A DNA stretch of 64,000 bases from JAJFKB01 sp965230515 (GCA_965230515.1 OZ246007.1:434001-498000); one strand, 5' to 3'; positions 16,640 to 26,150 are shown, counted from the stretch's first letter. Notes: generated by a model from the sequence alone, not told the origin. Numbers and translations: made by a program.

Positions 16640-17959
16640 TTAAAAACCAAATTGTGAAAAGGGCATAAAAGAGAGTCGGTCTCCAGGCTTAATGTCAATT
16701 TGCTCTTCTGAAAGCTCCACCAGGCCGTCTGCCTCTACCATGGAGGTAAGTACACCCGAACCCTGTTTCGGGTGTTTATCAACACTAACAACACCTTTTT
16801 CCCCCGCCACCAATCGCGCCCGAACCCACTCTCTCCTTCCTGTTTTTTTGCGCATAGAGAAGGCTGATGGCAGATCCAGGTATTTTGGCTCTGGCCAATT
16901 CTGTCCAGAAAATGTTGCAAGCAGCGGATAGGCAAAACGTAAAAAACATACGGCTGTGGCCACCGGATTGCCCGGAAACCCGATAAACTGTTTATCGTAC
17001 AGTTTACCAAATGCCAGGGGTCGACCCGGTTTAATCGCCAGCCGCCAGAATCCCACATCACCCACTTCTTTTAGTATATCTGCGATGTGATCAGCATCAC
17101 CCGTGGATACGCCTCCCGAAGTGATAATAACCTGGTGTTGCCTGGCGGCATTTTCAAGCGCATCGCCAATTGTTTGTTTGTCGTCTTTCAGGATGCCCAG
17201 ATCAGTGGTGTGACAACCCATATTATTTAGCAACGCCTGCAACATGTAACGGTTAACGTCGTATACTCCATCTGCCGCGAGAGGATCACCCGGTTCTATG
17301 ATTTCATCACCGGTAGAAAAAACCGCAACCTTTAAAGGGCAGTACACGCTAACCTCAGAATAACCGAACGCTGCCAACATCCCGGTATCAAACGGTGACA
17401 ATCGCTCTCCCGCCTTGTACAGTGGCTGGTCTTTCCTTACATCCTCGCCCCGTTTGCGATAATTGATACCCTGATCAACACCCTCAGGCAGCACAATCTC
17501 CTTTTCAGAGGCCAGCTTGACATCTTCCTGCATCACTACTGTATCCGCACCGTCGGGAATTTTTGCACCGGTAAAAATCCTTGCTACCGTTCCCGGCGCA
17601 AGTGCATGATCGGTCATTCGTCCTGCTCTAATGTATTCAGATACCGGAAGTGCTGAACCAGCGGCGGCCTTATAATCGATGTACGCGAAGGCATAGCCAT
17701 CGACAGCGGCATTATCGAAACCCGGAACATCCCTTGTACCCACGATCTCTTCGGCCAAAACCCTGCCCGCCGCATCCTTCAGTGGCACCTTTTGTTTTGC
17801 GACCTTCACCACTGCTGACCGCTTTAACTCAGTAATAGCGGCCTCTGCTGACATCAATTCATCTTTAGGCTTAATACAATCGTTTACAATTTTCGTCACT
17901 GAACTATGAATCTCCTGTCTGTCATCTGATGAGGCTTCACGAATCTTCTCTGCTAACAT
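16640..17959 (-). CDS. moeA: Molybdopterin molybdenumtransferase
   Basis: MoeA inserts molybdate into adenylylated molybdopterin in the cytoplasm. The 439-residue protein shows the family signatures: VPGFDNAAVDGYA, IFTGAKIPDGADTVVMQED, VAVFSTGDEI, DVNRYML, the MPT-binding ITSGGVSTGDAD and KPGRPLAFG, GFPGNPVA, and a C-terminal domain. The N-terminal extension of about 35 residues contains the DCIKPKDELMS stretch that often precedes MoeA proper. Its start overlaps the end of mobB by 23 bases, so the two are translationally coupled. It belongs to the run fdh-mobA-permease-mobB-moeA. Confidence 0.97.
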   Translation of the reverse strand: MLAEKIREASSDDRQEIHSSVTKIVNDCIKPKDELMSAEAAITELKRSAVVKVAKQKVPLKDAAGRVLAEEIVGTRDVPGFDNAAVDGYAFAYIDYKAAAGSALPVSEYIRAGRMTDHALAPGTVARIFTGAKIPDGADTVVMQEDVKLASEKEIVLPEGVDQGINYRKRGEDVRKDQPLYKAGERLSPFDTGMLAAFGYSEVSVYCPLKVAVFSTGDEIIEPGDPLAADGVYDVNRYMLQALLNNMGCHTTDLGILKDDKQTIGDALENAARQHQVIITSGGVSTGDADHIADILKEVGDVGFWRLAIKPGRPLAFGKLYDKQFIGFPGNPVATAVCFLRFAYPLLATFSGQNWPEPKYLDLPSAFSMRKKTGRREWVRARLVAGEKGVVSVDKHPKQGSGVLTSMVEADGLVELSEEQIDIKPGDRLSFMPFSQFGF

Positions 17960-18458
17960 GTTGCCAGATAAATTCGGCTATTTGCTGTGTATCATTCAGG
18001 TTCAGAACCGGGCAATCGCGGCCATAATCGGTCGCTGTAATGGGCTGGTCGGTCGCAAATGCAACAATACCTGGAATGTTATCCGGCATTGGACGGTTTG
18101 ATTTTTCCTCGGAAGGTCTTATCACCTGAATTTTAGGGTGCCCCTCAACCTTATATCCCTCGACCAGCACAATGTCAGCGGCACTAAATTTAGCCAGCAG
18201 TTCCTGCAAAGCCGGTTCGTTCTCCGCTTCCGTTTCATGGATCATTGCCCAACGACGATTTGAAACAACAACCACTTCTGTTGCGCCGGCTTTACGATGT
18301 CGGTAACTATCCGTCCCCGGCACGTCGATATCAAAATCATGATGAGCGTGTTTAATGGTTGCTACTTTTTTTCCCTGCCCGGCAAAATGTTCTACCAGCC
18401 TAACTACCAGGCCGGTTTTCCCTGAGTTTTTCCAACCGGTTATTCCAAATACGTACAT
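17937..18458 (-). CDS. mobB: Molybdopterin-guanine dinucleotide biosynthesis adaptor protein
   Basis: A P-loop GTPase of about 173 residues. GITGWKNSGKTGLV is the Walker A region, followed by the conserved KHAHHDFDIDVPGTDSYRHR segment and the LVEGYK motif. MobB helps MobA make the guanine-dinucleotide form of the molybdenum cofactor. I place the start at the ATG at 18458 rather than 18473, because MYVFGITGW aligns with family N-termini, a GGAAAA site lies upstream, and it removes overlap with the preceding permease gene. It overlaps moeA by 23 bases. Confidence 0.95.
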   Translation of the reverse strand: MYVFGITGWKNSGKTGLVVRLVEHFAGQGKKVATIKHAHHDFDIDVPGTDSYRHRKAGATEVVVVSNRRWAMIHETEAENEPALQELLAKFSAADIVLVEGYKVEGHPKIQVIRPSEEKSNRPMPDNIPGIVAFATDQPITATDYGRDCPVLNLNDTQQIAEFIWQHVSREDS

Positions 18459-18460
18459 GA

Positions 18461-19147
18461 CTATTTTCCACAAATCGGCAATTTATGGCTTTGCAGCCAC
18501 CTATAGAACAGCACAGGCAAAGCTGCCAACAACAGTATCAGCCCCAACAACAAGGTGGCAGGCTCTTCGGAGCTTCGAAATTGTTGAGGACTGATCAGAT
18601 AATCAAACATCGTGCAAAGCAGCGCTAACCCACCCAACTCTGCAAGCACCCGGCCGTAAGTCACTGTCACCAAGCGTAGTAATTTGCCCCGAGCTTTCCA
18701 AAACAGTGTTGGTAATGCCTGTTGGGCATTCATTCGCCAGAATCGCAGTTGAGGTTTGAACTGTTTCCACTCTTTCTCTATGGTCTTCTGCGCCCCGATA
18801 ATAACGGCGGGCATCACAAAGAGGACCTGTACCGTGACAAGCAGTGCGGGGTTTTCCAACAGGCCTGCCACGCCATTGGGGCTAATCAGGCAGATGGCCA
18901 GATAAGCCAGCAGTGCAATAAAAATTTCGGTTTTACCGGACACGGCGTTCAGGTAGTCGGTAATCCGGTACTTCGCATCAAAGCGTTTAACGGCGATCAC
19001 ACCACCCAGCGAGAACCCCAGAAAGGTTACCAGCACAAACGAAACAAGACTGACGATCAATGAGAGATATAACAATGTCCAAATATCAGAACCTGCGCTA
19101 AACGCGCCTGGCAGATTCTCGAACCATGCCACGATACCTGAATGCAT
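18461..19147 (-). CDS. Divergent TupB-like ABC permease (tungstate/molybdate type), orphan
   Basis: A 228-residue inner-membrane protein with about five or six helices. The first is LLYLSLIVSLVSFVLV with FLGFSLGGVIAVKRF, matching the start of tungstate permease TupB. The segment LPTLFWKARGKLLRLVTVTYGRVLAELGGLAL corresponds in position to the cytoplasmic EAA-type loop that contacts the ABC ATPase (TupB: reAR..LLAAVLAGFGRALAEVG). Several permease residues have drifted. No ATPase or substrate-binding protein gene is adjacent. It sits between mobA (one-base overlap) and mobB, so an oxyanion-uptake role for the Moco operon is inferred. Confident: membrane protein. Less sure: the TupB assignment. 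Confidence 0.6.
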   Translation of the reverse strand: MHSGIVAWFENLPGAFSAGSDIWTLLYLSLIVSLVSFVLVTFLGFSLGGVIAVKRFDAKYRITDYLNAVSGKTEIFIALLAYLAICLISPNGVAGLLENPALLVTVQVLFVMPAVIIGAQKTIEKEWKQFKPQLRFWRMNAQQALPTLFWKARGKLLRLVTVTYGRVLAELGGLALLCTMFDYLISPQQFRSSEEPATLLLGLILLLAALPVLFYRWLQSHKLPICGK

Positions 19148-19764
19148 CAGATTATCTCCCTGGCCTTCGCCAGGTCATCCGGTGTATTGATATTGAAAAA
19201 GGGATCTATTGGCTTGTCCTCATAGCACACTTCAAGATAGCGATGGCGCTTCAACCAGGCCCCCATACGCCTCATATCCTGGTCCACGAGCGCGTGGCGC
19301 AGATCGTCATATAGACGGATTGGCCAGAGGCCGAACACCGGATGCAACTGCGGCCCACTTTTCGCACAAGCGATGTCTGCTTCTTGCTCCTGTAAAGCAG
19401 ACTGAAACCTGGCTACAATATCCATCGGAAAAAAAGGCGTATCACAGGCGAAGCTGGCCACCCATTCACAGTCGGGCTGATTCTCCCTCGCCCAATGCAT
19501 GCCGGTGAGAATACCTGCAAGCGGACCAGCGAAACCATCGATACAATCGGCAACGACCGGGAGTCCATGCTCAGCAAACTGCTCCGCATCTACATTGGCG
19601 TTTAAAATCAGACAATCAACCTGAGGTTTAGCCCTTTCAATAGTGATCTCTAACAGCGTTTTACCGTTTAATTCGATGTCAAACTTATCACCACCGCCCA
19701 TGCGGCGCGACAGCCCACCGGCCATAATAACACCCACAACGGGCAACCCACTGTTCTCTACCAC
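19147..19764 (-). CDS. mobA: Molybdenum cofactor guanylyltransferase
   Basis: MobA transfers GMP from GTP to molybdopterin-Mo, giving the bis-MGD cofactor needed by formate dehydrogenase. The 205-residue protein has the nucleotidyltransferase signature MAGGLSRRMGGGDKFDIELNGKTLL, FAGPLAGILTGM, and FACDTPFFP with the metal-binding Asp. Length is usual. It starts ten bases after the formate dehydrogenase catalytic gene ends and overlaps the TupB-like permease gene by one base, so it is almost certainly in the same transcript. Confidence 0.96.
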   Translation of the reverse strand: MVENSGLPVVGVIMAGGLSRRMGGGDKFDIELNGKTLLEITIERAKPQVDCLILNANVDAEQFAEHGLPVVADCIDGFAGPLAGILTGMHWARENQPDCEWVASFACDTPFFPMDIVARFQSALQEQEADIACAKSGPQLHPVFGLWPIRLYDDLRHALVDQDMRRMGAWLKRHRYLEVCYEDKPIDPFFNINTPDDLAKAREII

Positions 19765-19774
19765 TTACCACTCC

Positions 19775-22552
19775 TCATTCCACGTGTTTATCTATTTTAG
19801 CTGCACAGTATTTAAATTCAGGGATTTTACCAAAAGGATCAAGCTTGGGGTTGGTTAGAAAATTAGCGGCACTCTCCGAGAAACAAAACGGCATAAACAG
19901 ACAACCCTCTGCGACATCAGGATCCTGCCTGACCATAACCACCACACTTCCCCTTCGGCTTGAAACCTTAACCCGGTCACCTGCATGTATCCCGTAATTC
20001 CGCATATCCCGGGAGTTCATGGTAATGATGGCCTCCGGCTCCAGCGAATCAAGAGCATCTGACCGACGAGTCATGGATCCGGTATGCCAGTGCTCCAGCA
20101 AACGACCGGTAGAGAGTATCAGCGGATACTCCTGATCGGGTTGCTCGTCCGGCGGGACGATCGCTGCCGGCACAATCGTCGCTTTGCCGCTCTCCGTCGG
20201 AAAGCGATCACCAAAGACCACATCCTGGCCTGGCTGATCCGGCGCCGGGCACGGGTACATGACGCTGTTTTCTCTAACCAGTCGCTCCCAACTGATATTG
20301 GAAAGCGACGGCATCGCGAGGTGCATCTCCTCAAAAACAGCCTGTGGACCGGCATATTGCCAGTCCAGCCCGATCCGCTGCGCCATTTGCTGAATGATCC
20401 ACCAGTCCTGCCGCGCTTCTCCCGGTAAGGGTAAAGCCTTTCTGCCCAGCTGTACCTGTCGGTTGGTATTAGTCACCGTGCCTTCCTTCTCGGGCCAGGC
20501 CGAGGCCGGCAGAATTACATCGGCATAAAGCGCTGTTTCTGTCAGGAAAAGGTCCTGCACAACCAGATGCTCAAGTCCCGCAAGTGATTCACGCGCATGA
20601 TTAATATCAGGATCCGACATGGCCGGGTTTTCACCCATAATATACATCCCTTTTATCGATCCTTCTGCAATGGCGTCCATAATCTCCACCACCGTCAGCC
20701 CTGGTTCAGGATCCAGCCGGGTATTCCACAGCCGTTCAAACTCGGCGGTAACGGCACCCTCTCCAACGTGCTTGTAATCGGGATACATCATAGGAATGAG
20801 CCCGGCATCTGAGGCACCCTGGACATTGTTTTGACCTCGCAACGGGTGCAACCCTGTGCCCGGACGCCCGATCTGCCCGGTCATCAGCGCTAACGAGATC
20901 ATACAACGCACGTTATCCGTGCCATGAACATGTTGTGAGACGCCCATACCCCAGAAAATAATGGCTGATTTTGCATTGGCATACAGACGGGCCACTTCAC
21001 GAATGGTTTCGGCGTCAATACCACAAATCGGCTCCATAGCCTCCGGACTGTAGGCGTTGAGATGTTCTTTTAGCTGTTCAAAGCCCAGCGTCATGCGTTC
21101 CAGGTAATCTTCCTTGAACAGTCCCTCCTCGACAATCACATGCATCATGGCGTTAAACAGACTAACGTCACTGCCAGGATTGAACTGCAGCATGTGCGTG
21201 GCATAGGGTTTGAGCACCTGCCCTCGTGGATCAATAATGATCAGCTTGGCACCACGTTTGACTGCCCGTTTAAAAAACGTTGCCGCAACCGGATGGTTGG
21301 ATGCGGGATTGCAACCTGCAACCACGATAACTTCGGCATTGTCTGCCTCCATAAAGGAAGCTGACACTGCACCGGAACCGACGCCTTCCAACAGGGCCGC
21401 CACGGACGATGCGTGGCACAGGCGCGTACAATGATCCACATTGTTGGTTCCAAATCCGGTGCGTACCAGTTTCTGAAACAGGTAGGCTTCTTCATTGGAG
21501 CACTTGGCGGACCCGAAACCCGCCAACGCCTGACCACCGTGGTTATCTCTGATCTTGTTTAACCCCTGTGCGGCATAGTCCAGGGCTTCCTCCCAGCTGG
21601 CCTCACGAAAATGGGCAAAAGGATTCGCCGGATCAAAGGCTTCATTGACGACTTTGGGCAGCCCTTTCTTGCGAACAAGCGGGACGGTAATCCGGTCAGA
21701 ATGATTGACATAATCGAAACCGAACCGACCCTTCACACAAAGCCTGTTTCTGTTAGAGGGACCACCCGCTCCTTCCACATAAAGTATCTTGTCATCCTTG
21801 ATCTGATAGGTGAGCTGGCACCCCACACCGCAATAGGGGCAAACGCTGTTGACCGCTCTATCCGATTTTTCTCCAGGTTCAAAGATACCCACACCTGATT
21901 CGCTGACTGCCGTTGAGGGCATGAGCGCGCCCGTAGGACAGGCCTGCACGCATTCGCCACAGGATACACAGCTACTCGTCCCCATAGGGTCATCAAAATC
22001 AAATACGATTTTGGTACCTGCGCCGCGATGTGACAGGCCGATTACATCATTCACCTGCACCATTCGACACCCCTGCAGGCAGAGCTGGCACTGAATACAG
22101 GCATCCATATTAACGGCAATTGCGGCATGACTGGTATCTGCCTCGATTTTCTCCCGAACCGGAAAGCGGCTTGTACTGATCCCTAAATGTTCTGCCCAAT
22201 GCCAGAATCTGGCGTTCTTGTCATGTGCCTGGGTTCGCGGTGGCTGGTCGCTAACCAGCAACTCCATGACCAGCTTGCGTGCGTTTTGGGCACTCTCTGA
22301 GGAGGTGCTTTTCACCTTCATTCCGGCCGTTGGTTGTCGCATGCAGGAAGCCGCCAGCGTTCGTTCTCCTTCAATTTCCACCATACAGGCACGACAATTG
22401 CCACTTGGCTGATAATCGGATTCCGGTGAATAGCACAGGTGCGGGATCGGCTCGTGGTTACGCTGCGCCACTTGCCAGATCGTCTCACCCTCTAACGCCT
22501 GAACCTCTTTTCCATCCAGGTAAAAATCAATCGTGTTACGCACATTGCCCAT
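19775..22552 (-). CDS. NAD-linked formate dehydrogenase catalytic (alpha) subunit, FdsA-like
   Basis: This 925-residue molybdo-iron-sulfur subunit oxidises formate to CO2 in the cytoplasm. Domains in order: a 2Fe-2S ferredoxin (about 5-85; HLCYSPE, GNCRAC, SC); a His-Cys-rich region (about 100-130) that here lacks cysteines; two 4Fe-4S sites (CIQCQLCLQGC at 152-162 and CVSCGECVQAC at 195-205); and an MopB domain with its own 4Fe-4S (CPYCGVGC). The Mo ligand is Cys379 followed by His380 in RLCHASS, where selenocysteine-His occurs in E. coli FdhF. A C-terminal molydopterin-dinucleotide-binding domain follows. It overlaps the NuoEF-like subunit gene by one base. No fdhD homologue is in the window. 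Confidence 0.93.
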   Translation of the reverse strand: MGNVRNTIDFYLDGKEVQALEGETIWQVAQRNHEPIPHLCYSPESDYQPSGNCRACMVEIEGERTLAASCMRQPTAGMKVKSTSSESAQNARKLVMELLVSDQPPRTQAHDKNARFWHWAEHLGISTSRFPVREKIEADTSHAAIAVNMDACIQCQLCLQGCRMVQVNDVIGLSHRGAGTKIVFDFDDPMGTSSCVSCGECVQACPTGALMPSTAVSESGVGIFEPGEKSDRAVNSVCPYCGVGCQLTYQIKDDKILYVEGAGGPSNRNRLCVKGRFGFDYVNHSDRITVPLVRKKGLPKVVNEAFDPANPFAHFREASWEEALDYAAQGLNKIRDNHGGQALAGFGSAKCSNEEAYLFQKLVRTGFGTNNVDHCTRLCHASSVAALLEGVGSGAVSASFMEADNAEVIVVAGCNPASNHPVAATFFKRAVKRGAKLIIIDPRGQVLKPYATHMLQFNPGSDVSLFNAMMHVIVEEGLFKEDYLERMTLGFEQLKEHLNAYSPEAMEPICGIDAETIREVARLYANAKSAIIFWGMGVSQHVHGTDNVRCMISLALMTGQIGRPGTGLHPLRGQNNVQGASDAGLIPMMYPDYKHVGEGAVTAEFERLWNTRLDPEPGLTVVEIMDAIAEGSIKGMYIMGENPAMSDPDINHARESLAGLEHLVVQDLFLTETALYADVILPASAWPEKEGTVTNTNRQVQLGRKALPLPGEARQDWWIIQQMAQRIGLDWQYAGPQAVFEEMHLAMPSLSNISWERLVRENSVMYPCPAPDQPGQDVVFGDRFPTESGKATIVPAAIVPPDEQPDQEYPLILSTGRLLEHWHTGSMTRRSDALDSLEPEAIITMNSRDMRNYGIHAGDRVKVSSRRGSVVVMVRQDPDVAEGCLFMPFCFSESAANFLTNPKLDPFGKIPEFKYCAAKIDKHVE

Positions 22553-24279
22553 TAGTCTGCCTCTTTCAGAGAAAGAACCTGTTCCGGAAAATATTTTATC
22601 GCCGTTGCCACCGGGTTTGAAGCAGCCTGCCCTAACCCGCAGATCGATGCGTCACACATCACCGATCTCAGTTGTGCCAGCAGTTCTGTATCCCACTCAT
22701 CCTGTTCAAGCAACGCGACCATCTTTTCCGTTCCGACACGGCAAGGCGTGCATTGTCCGCAGCTTTCATCTTCAAAAAAACGAAGCAGGTTTAATACGAC
22801 CTGACGCATATCATCCTTATCTGACAGCACCACAACAGCAGCAGACCCAATCAGACAACCAAACTCTTCCAGAGTACCAAAGTCCAGTGGAATATCAGCC
22901 ATTGTTGCCGGCAGGATACCTCCGGAAGGGCCGCCCGGCAGATAGGCTTTGAAGGTGTGCCCCTGCTCCATACCTCCGCAGTATTCATCAAGCAACTGCT
23001 GCATGGTAATGCCGGCAGGTGCCAACTTGACACCCGGGTTGGCGACACGTCCCGAAACAGAAAAGCTGCGCAAACCGACCCGACCATTTCTACCCTCTTT
23101 GGATAACAGTTCCGGTCCTTTCTCAAGTACCTGTTGCAGCCAATAAAGCGTTTCCACATTATTAACCAGCGTCGGCCGGTTAAACAAACCCGACTGCGCC
23201 ACGTAGGGAGGACGTTGTCTGGGATAACCACGCTTACCCTCTATCGACTCTATCATGGCAGACTCCTCACCGCAGACGTAAGACCCCGCACCACGTCTCA
23301 GATGCACGTAACCGGCGGCGATCACTCCCTCATCTTCCAGCGTTTTCAACTCTTTCAGCAACAGTTCACGAACCGCCGGGTACTCGTCTCGCAGATAGAT
23401 ATAGATTGCCTCCGCTTCGACAGCCCAGGCGCTGATCAGCATGCCTTCAAGAAACCGGTGTGGATTGCGTTCCAGATAATACCGGTCCTTAAAGGTACCG
23501 GGTTCGCCTTCATCGGCGTTGACCGCCATGTATCTTGGTTTGGGCTCCTGCCGAACAAACTCCCATTTGCTGCCGGTTGGAAAACCTGCTCCACCCAGAC
23601 CACGCAAGCCGGACTCCTTTAAGGTCTGATGTACCTGTTGAAAACCGAGACTGCCGGACAGACAACGCTTATAGAGCGAGTACCCACCCTCACCTGCATA
23701 CGCCTGATAATCTTCATACTGGATTGCTTGTGGTGAAAAATCCGCTCCAGAAATAGCGTCCTGTGCGACTTCCAGGGAAGCATGGTCGAGATGGCGATGC
23801 CCGACCTCCAGTGCAGGAGCTGTATCACAACGTCCCATACAGGGTGCCCGGACCACTCTAACCTGCGCTGGATCAAGGTGATCTTCCAATGACTTCCGAA
23901 GCTGGTGTGCCCCCCGAAGGGCGCAGCTTAAACTGTCGCAAACCCGAATAGTGAGCGCTGGAGGCGCCTGCTCATGTTCCCTGACGACATCGAAATGGGC
24001 ATAGAAAGTGGCTACTTCATAGACTTCCGCCATTGGAAGTTTCATCTCTGCCGCCAGCGCAGCGAGATGCGCCGCGGAAAGGTGTCCGTAGTGATCCTGT
24101 ATCAAGTGCAGGTGTTCTATTAACAAATCCCTTTGCCGAGACCGACTACCCAGCAATTTCCTGATCTCCTGAAGCGCTGAGTCTTTTATCTGTCGACCAC
24201 GATTTAAAGTGCGTCCCTTCGCTTTACCTTTTCCCGGATGGAGTCGTTGAGAGTTTCCCTGATGCGCTGACATAAACAA
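22552..24279 (-). CDS. Formate dehydrogenase NADH-oxidising subunit, NuoE-NuoF fusion (FdsG-FdsB)
   Basis: The 575-residue protein fuses two subunits of the NAD-reducing module. Residues about 35-190 are a NuoE/FdsG-like thioredoxin-fold 2Fe-2S domain (CDSLSC and CMGRC supply four Cys). Residues about 215-575 are NuoF/FdsB-like: GLRGLGGAGFPTGSKWEF binds FMN, VNADEGEPGTFKDR binds NADH, and ESCGQCTPCRVG with a later Cys carries a 4Fe-4S cluster. It takes electrons from the alpha subunit to NAD+. It is the first gene of the minus-strand fdh-Moco operon. An Arg/Lys/Gly-rich 40-residue leader precedes the folded part. Confidence 0.93.
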   Translation of the reverse strand: MFMSAHQGNSQRLHPGKGKAKGRTLNRGRQIKDSALQEIRKLLGSRSRQRDLLIEHLHLIQDHYGHLSAAHLAALAAEMKLPMAEVYEVATFYAHFDVVREHEQAPPALTIRVCDSLSCALRGAHQLRKSLEDHLDPAQVRVVRAPCMGRCDTAPALEVGHRHLDHASLEVAQDAISGADFSPQAIQYEDYQAYAGEGGYSLYKRCLSGSLGFQQVHQTLKESGLRGLGGAGFPTGSKWEFVRQEPKPRYMAVNADEGEPGTFKDRYYLERNPHRFLEGMLISAWAVEAEAIYIYLRDEYPAVRELLLKELKTLEDEGVIAAGYVHLRRGAGSYVCGEESAMIESIEGKRGYPRQRPPYVAQSGLFNRPTLVNNVETLYWLQQVLEKGPELLSKEGRNGRVGLRSFSVSGRVANPGVKLAPAGITMQQLLDEYCGGMEQGHTFKAYLPGGPSGGILPATMADIPLDFGTLEEFGCLIGSAAVVVLSDKDDMRQVVLNLLRFFEDESCGQCTPCRVGTEKMVALLEQDEWDTELLAQLRSVMCDASICGLGQAASNPVATAIKYFPEQVLSLKEAD

Positions 24280-24614
24280 CCCGTAATCGATCTGTTTCTG
24301 GAACCGTTAGAATAGCAGCACCTCAACAGATCTTATAGCGTTAGCGGTCCTAAATTCCAGTTTTTCTGTTGCAAAGACGGCAGGTAAAAAGACTCCACTC
24401 AAGATTATTAAACGATGTTGTGCAGCCTATCGGACCGTTTAATTTAGATTCCATACGCAATAGTCGGGTATCACAATGACTATCTGTTATAACCAGATAA
24501 TTCGTTGTGCTAAAAGATTGCAAGATTAAGTGTAGAGCTTATGAACGCCTTGGCTATACTTAATACGAACAGGGAAAATAAAACAACCAGCCGCGTTTCT
24601 ATAAGACAAACTAT
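24280..24614. promoter_or_regulatory. Divergent control region between formate dehydrogenase and diguanylate cyclase genes
   Basis: These 335 bases contain no gene. Two symmetrical sequences stand out. TATCTG at 24481-24486 and CAGATA at 24494-24499 flank a seven-base centre, giving a 19-base hyphenated palindrome. ATTAAGTGTAG at 24525-24535 faces CTATACTTAAT at 24554-24564 (10 of 11 positions complementary). Either could be an operator. No -35/-10 pair with proper spacing was convincing. Confidence 0.35.
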
Positions 24615-26150
24615 ATGCGCACATTGATTAGAGGACTAAAAGTCCTACTATTACTGTTATGTTGCTGCGGAGTTGCAGCAAAGCAACACTCACATCAGAT
24701 TCAATCACTCACGGTTGAAGAGAAAAAGTGGCTTAAGGAACATCCCGTCATCACCTTTGCCCCCGATCCCGATTTCCCGCCAATTGAGTATTTTGACACC
24801 AAAGGGAAATTTGCTGGTATTACCGCAGATTACCTCAAATATCTCGGTGAATGGCTGGGCGTTCAATTTGAACCCTTGAAAACCAACAGCTGGAGCGAAG
24901 CCGTTGAATCGGTTGAACAGGGGCAGGCACTTCTTCTGTCAGCACAGCTTAAAACCCCTGACAATCAGTCTGATTATTTTTTTAGTAACAGCTACCTTGA
25001 ATACCCGGTGCTGATCATGGCGCGAGAAAATGTGGTTCAACAACAGCATCTCGCCGACCTTTCAGGAAAGAAACTGGCGGTAGTCTCTGATTATCCCGAT
25101 ATCGAATTGATCAGGAAAAAGTACCCCGACATCACGCTGCTTGAAGTTGAGAATGTCTCTTCGGCCCTACGACTCACCGCTTTTGGGCAGGCCGACGCGA
25201 TGATTGTCTTGCAGCCCGTCGCCTCTTACCATCTGGAAAAAGAGGGGATAACCAATCTTCATGTGGTGGGACTGGCTGACTTTTATACCAGCATGTCCTT
25301 TGCGGTAAGCCGCAACCATCCGATGCTGGCACAGATTCTCAACAAAGCGCTGAATGCGATACCTGCAAAGGAGAAACAGCGCATACAAAATCGCTGGATC
25401 ATATCGAATGCAAACCTGAGTTTTGATTATGGTCCATTAATCTATCTCTCTTTGTTGGTTGCTGCCGTGATACTGTTATTGGGTGGCTGGCTTTATCAGA
25501 CACACTACCAGAAAAAGCGTTTACAACAGGAAATATCGATCCGTCAGAGCAAGGAGAAAGAGCTACAGGAGGTGATGCTTGAATTACAGGAGGTCAACCA
25601 GCAACTTGAGGTCGCTATCATAACCGACCCGCTAACGGGCGCGATGAATCGTCGTGGCTTTTACGATCTTATAGAGTCTGAGCACAACAGGATTATTCGC
25701 TATGGCGGTGAGATCACTTTACTGATGCTGGATATCGATTTCTTTAAGCAGATCAATGATAAATATGGCCACAGTGCCGGTGATCTCGCGCTGCGCAAAC
25801 TCACTGAAATTTGTGCCGATGGTGCCCGTATTATTGATGTGATCTCGCGCGTCGGTGGAGAGGAGTTTGCCATCTTGCTTCCAAATACCAGTGTTGATAA
25901 TGCCGTTAATCTCGCGGAGCGCATACGCCAAAAGGTTGCGTCCTTCCGCCTTGAGATTGATCGCGGCTCAATATTGAATATGACGGTAAGTATCGGTGTG
26001 GCTGCCTATGGCAGTGGCGATACCCCGAACTCATTATTCAACAAAGCTGATCAGGCACTTTACTACGCCAAAAACAACGGCCGAGACCAAGTGGTGTGTT
26101 TTGATGATTTGCCTGCCGGGCGAGTCGAGCAATTCTATCAACTACGCTAA
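24615..26150 (+). CDS. Diguanylate cyclase with periplasmic SBP_bac_3 sensor domain
   Basis: The 511-residue protein makes cyclic di-GMP. A hydrophobic Cys-rich signal peptide (1-22) precedes a family-3 solute-binding-protein domain (about 30-265: VITFAPDPDFPPIEYFD...FAGITADYLKYLG) in the periplasm. A membrane helix follows (about 276-294, LIYLSLLVAAVILLLGGWLY), then a short coiled coil and a GGDEF domain. The active site GGEEF is at 414-418, and an RxxD product-inhibition site (RIID) lies at the usual place just before it. A small ligand, for example an amino acid, probably controls cyclase activity; its identity is unknown. The gene is alone on its strand, 140 bases before the HD protein gene. 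Confidence 0.93.
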   Translation: MRTLIRGLKVLLLLLCCCGVAAKQHSHQIQSLTVEEKKWLKEHPVITFAPDPDFPPIEYFDTKGKFAGITADYLKYLGEWLGVQFEPLKTNSWSEAVESVEQGQALLLSAQLKTPDNQSDYFFSNSYLEYPVLIMARENVVQQQHLADLSGKKLAVVSDYPDIELIRKKYPDITLLEVENVSSALRLTAFGQADAMIVLQPVASYHLEKEGITNLHVVGLADFYTSMSFAVSRNHPMLAQILNKALNAIPAKEKQRIQNRWIISNANLSFDYGPLIYLSLLVAAVILLLGGWLYQTHYQKKRLQQEISIRQSKEKELQEVMLELQEVNQQLEVAIITDPLTGAMNRRGFYDLIESEHNRIIRYGGEITLLMLDIDFFKQINDKYGHSAGDLALRKLTEICADGARIIDVISRVGGEEFAILLPNTSVDNAVNLAERIRQKVASFRLEIDRGSILNMTVSIGVAAYGSGDTPNSLFNKADQALYYAKNNGRDQVVCFDDLPAGRVEQFYQLR

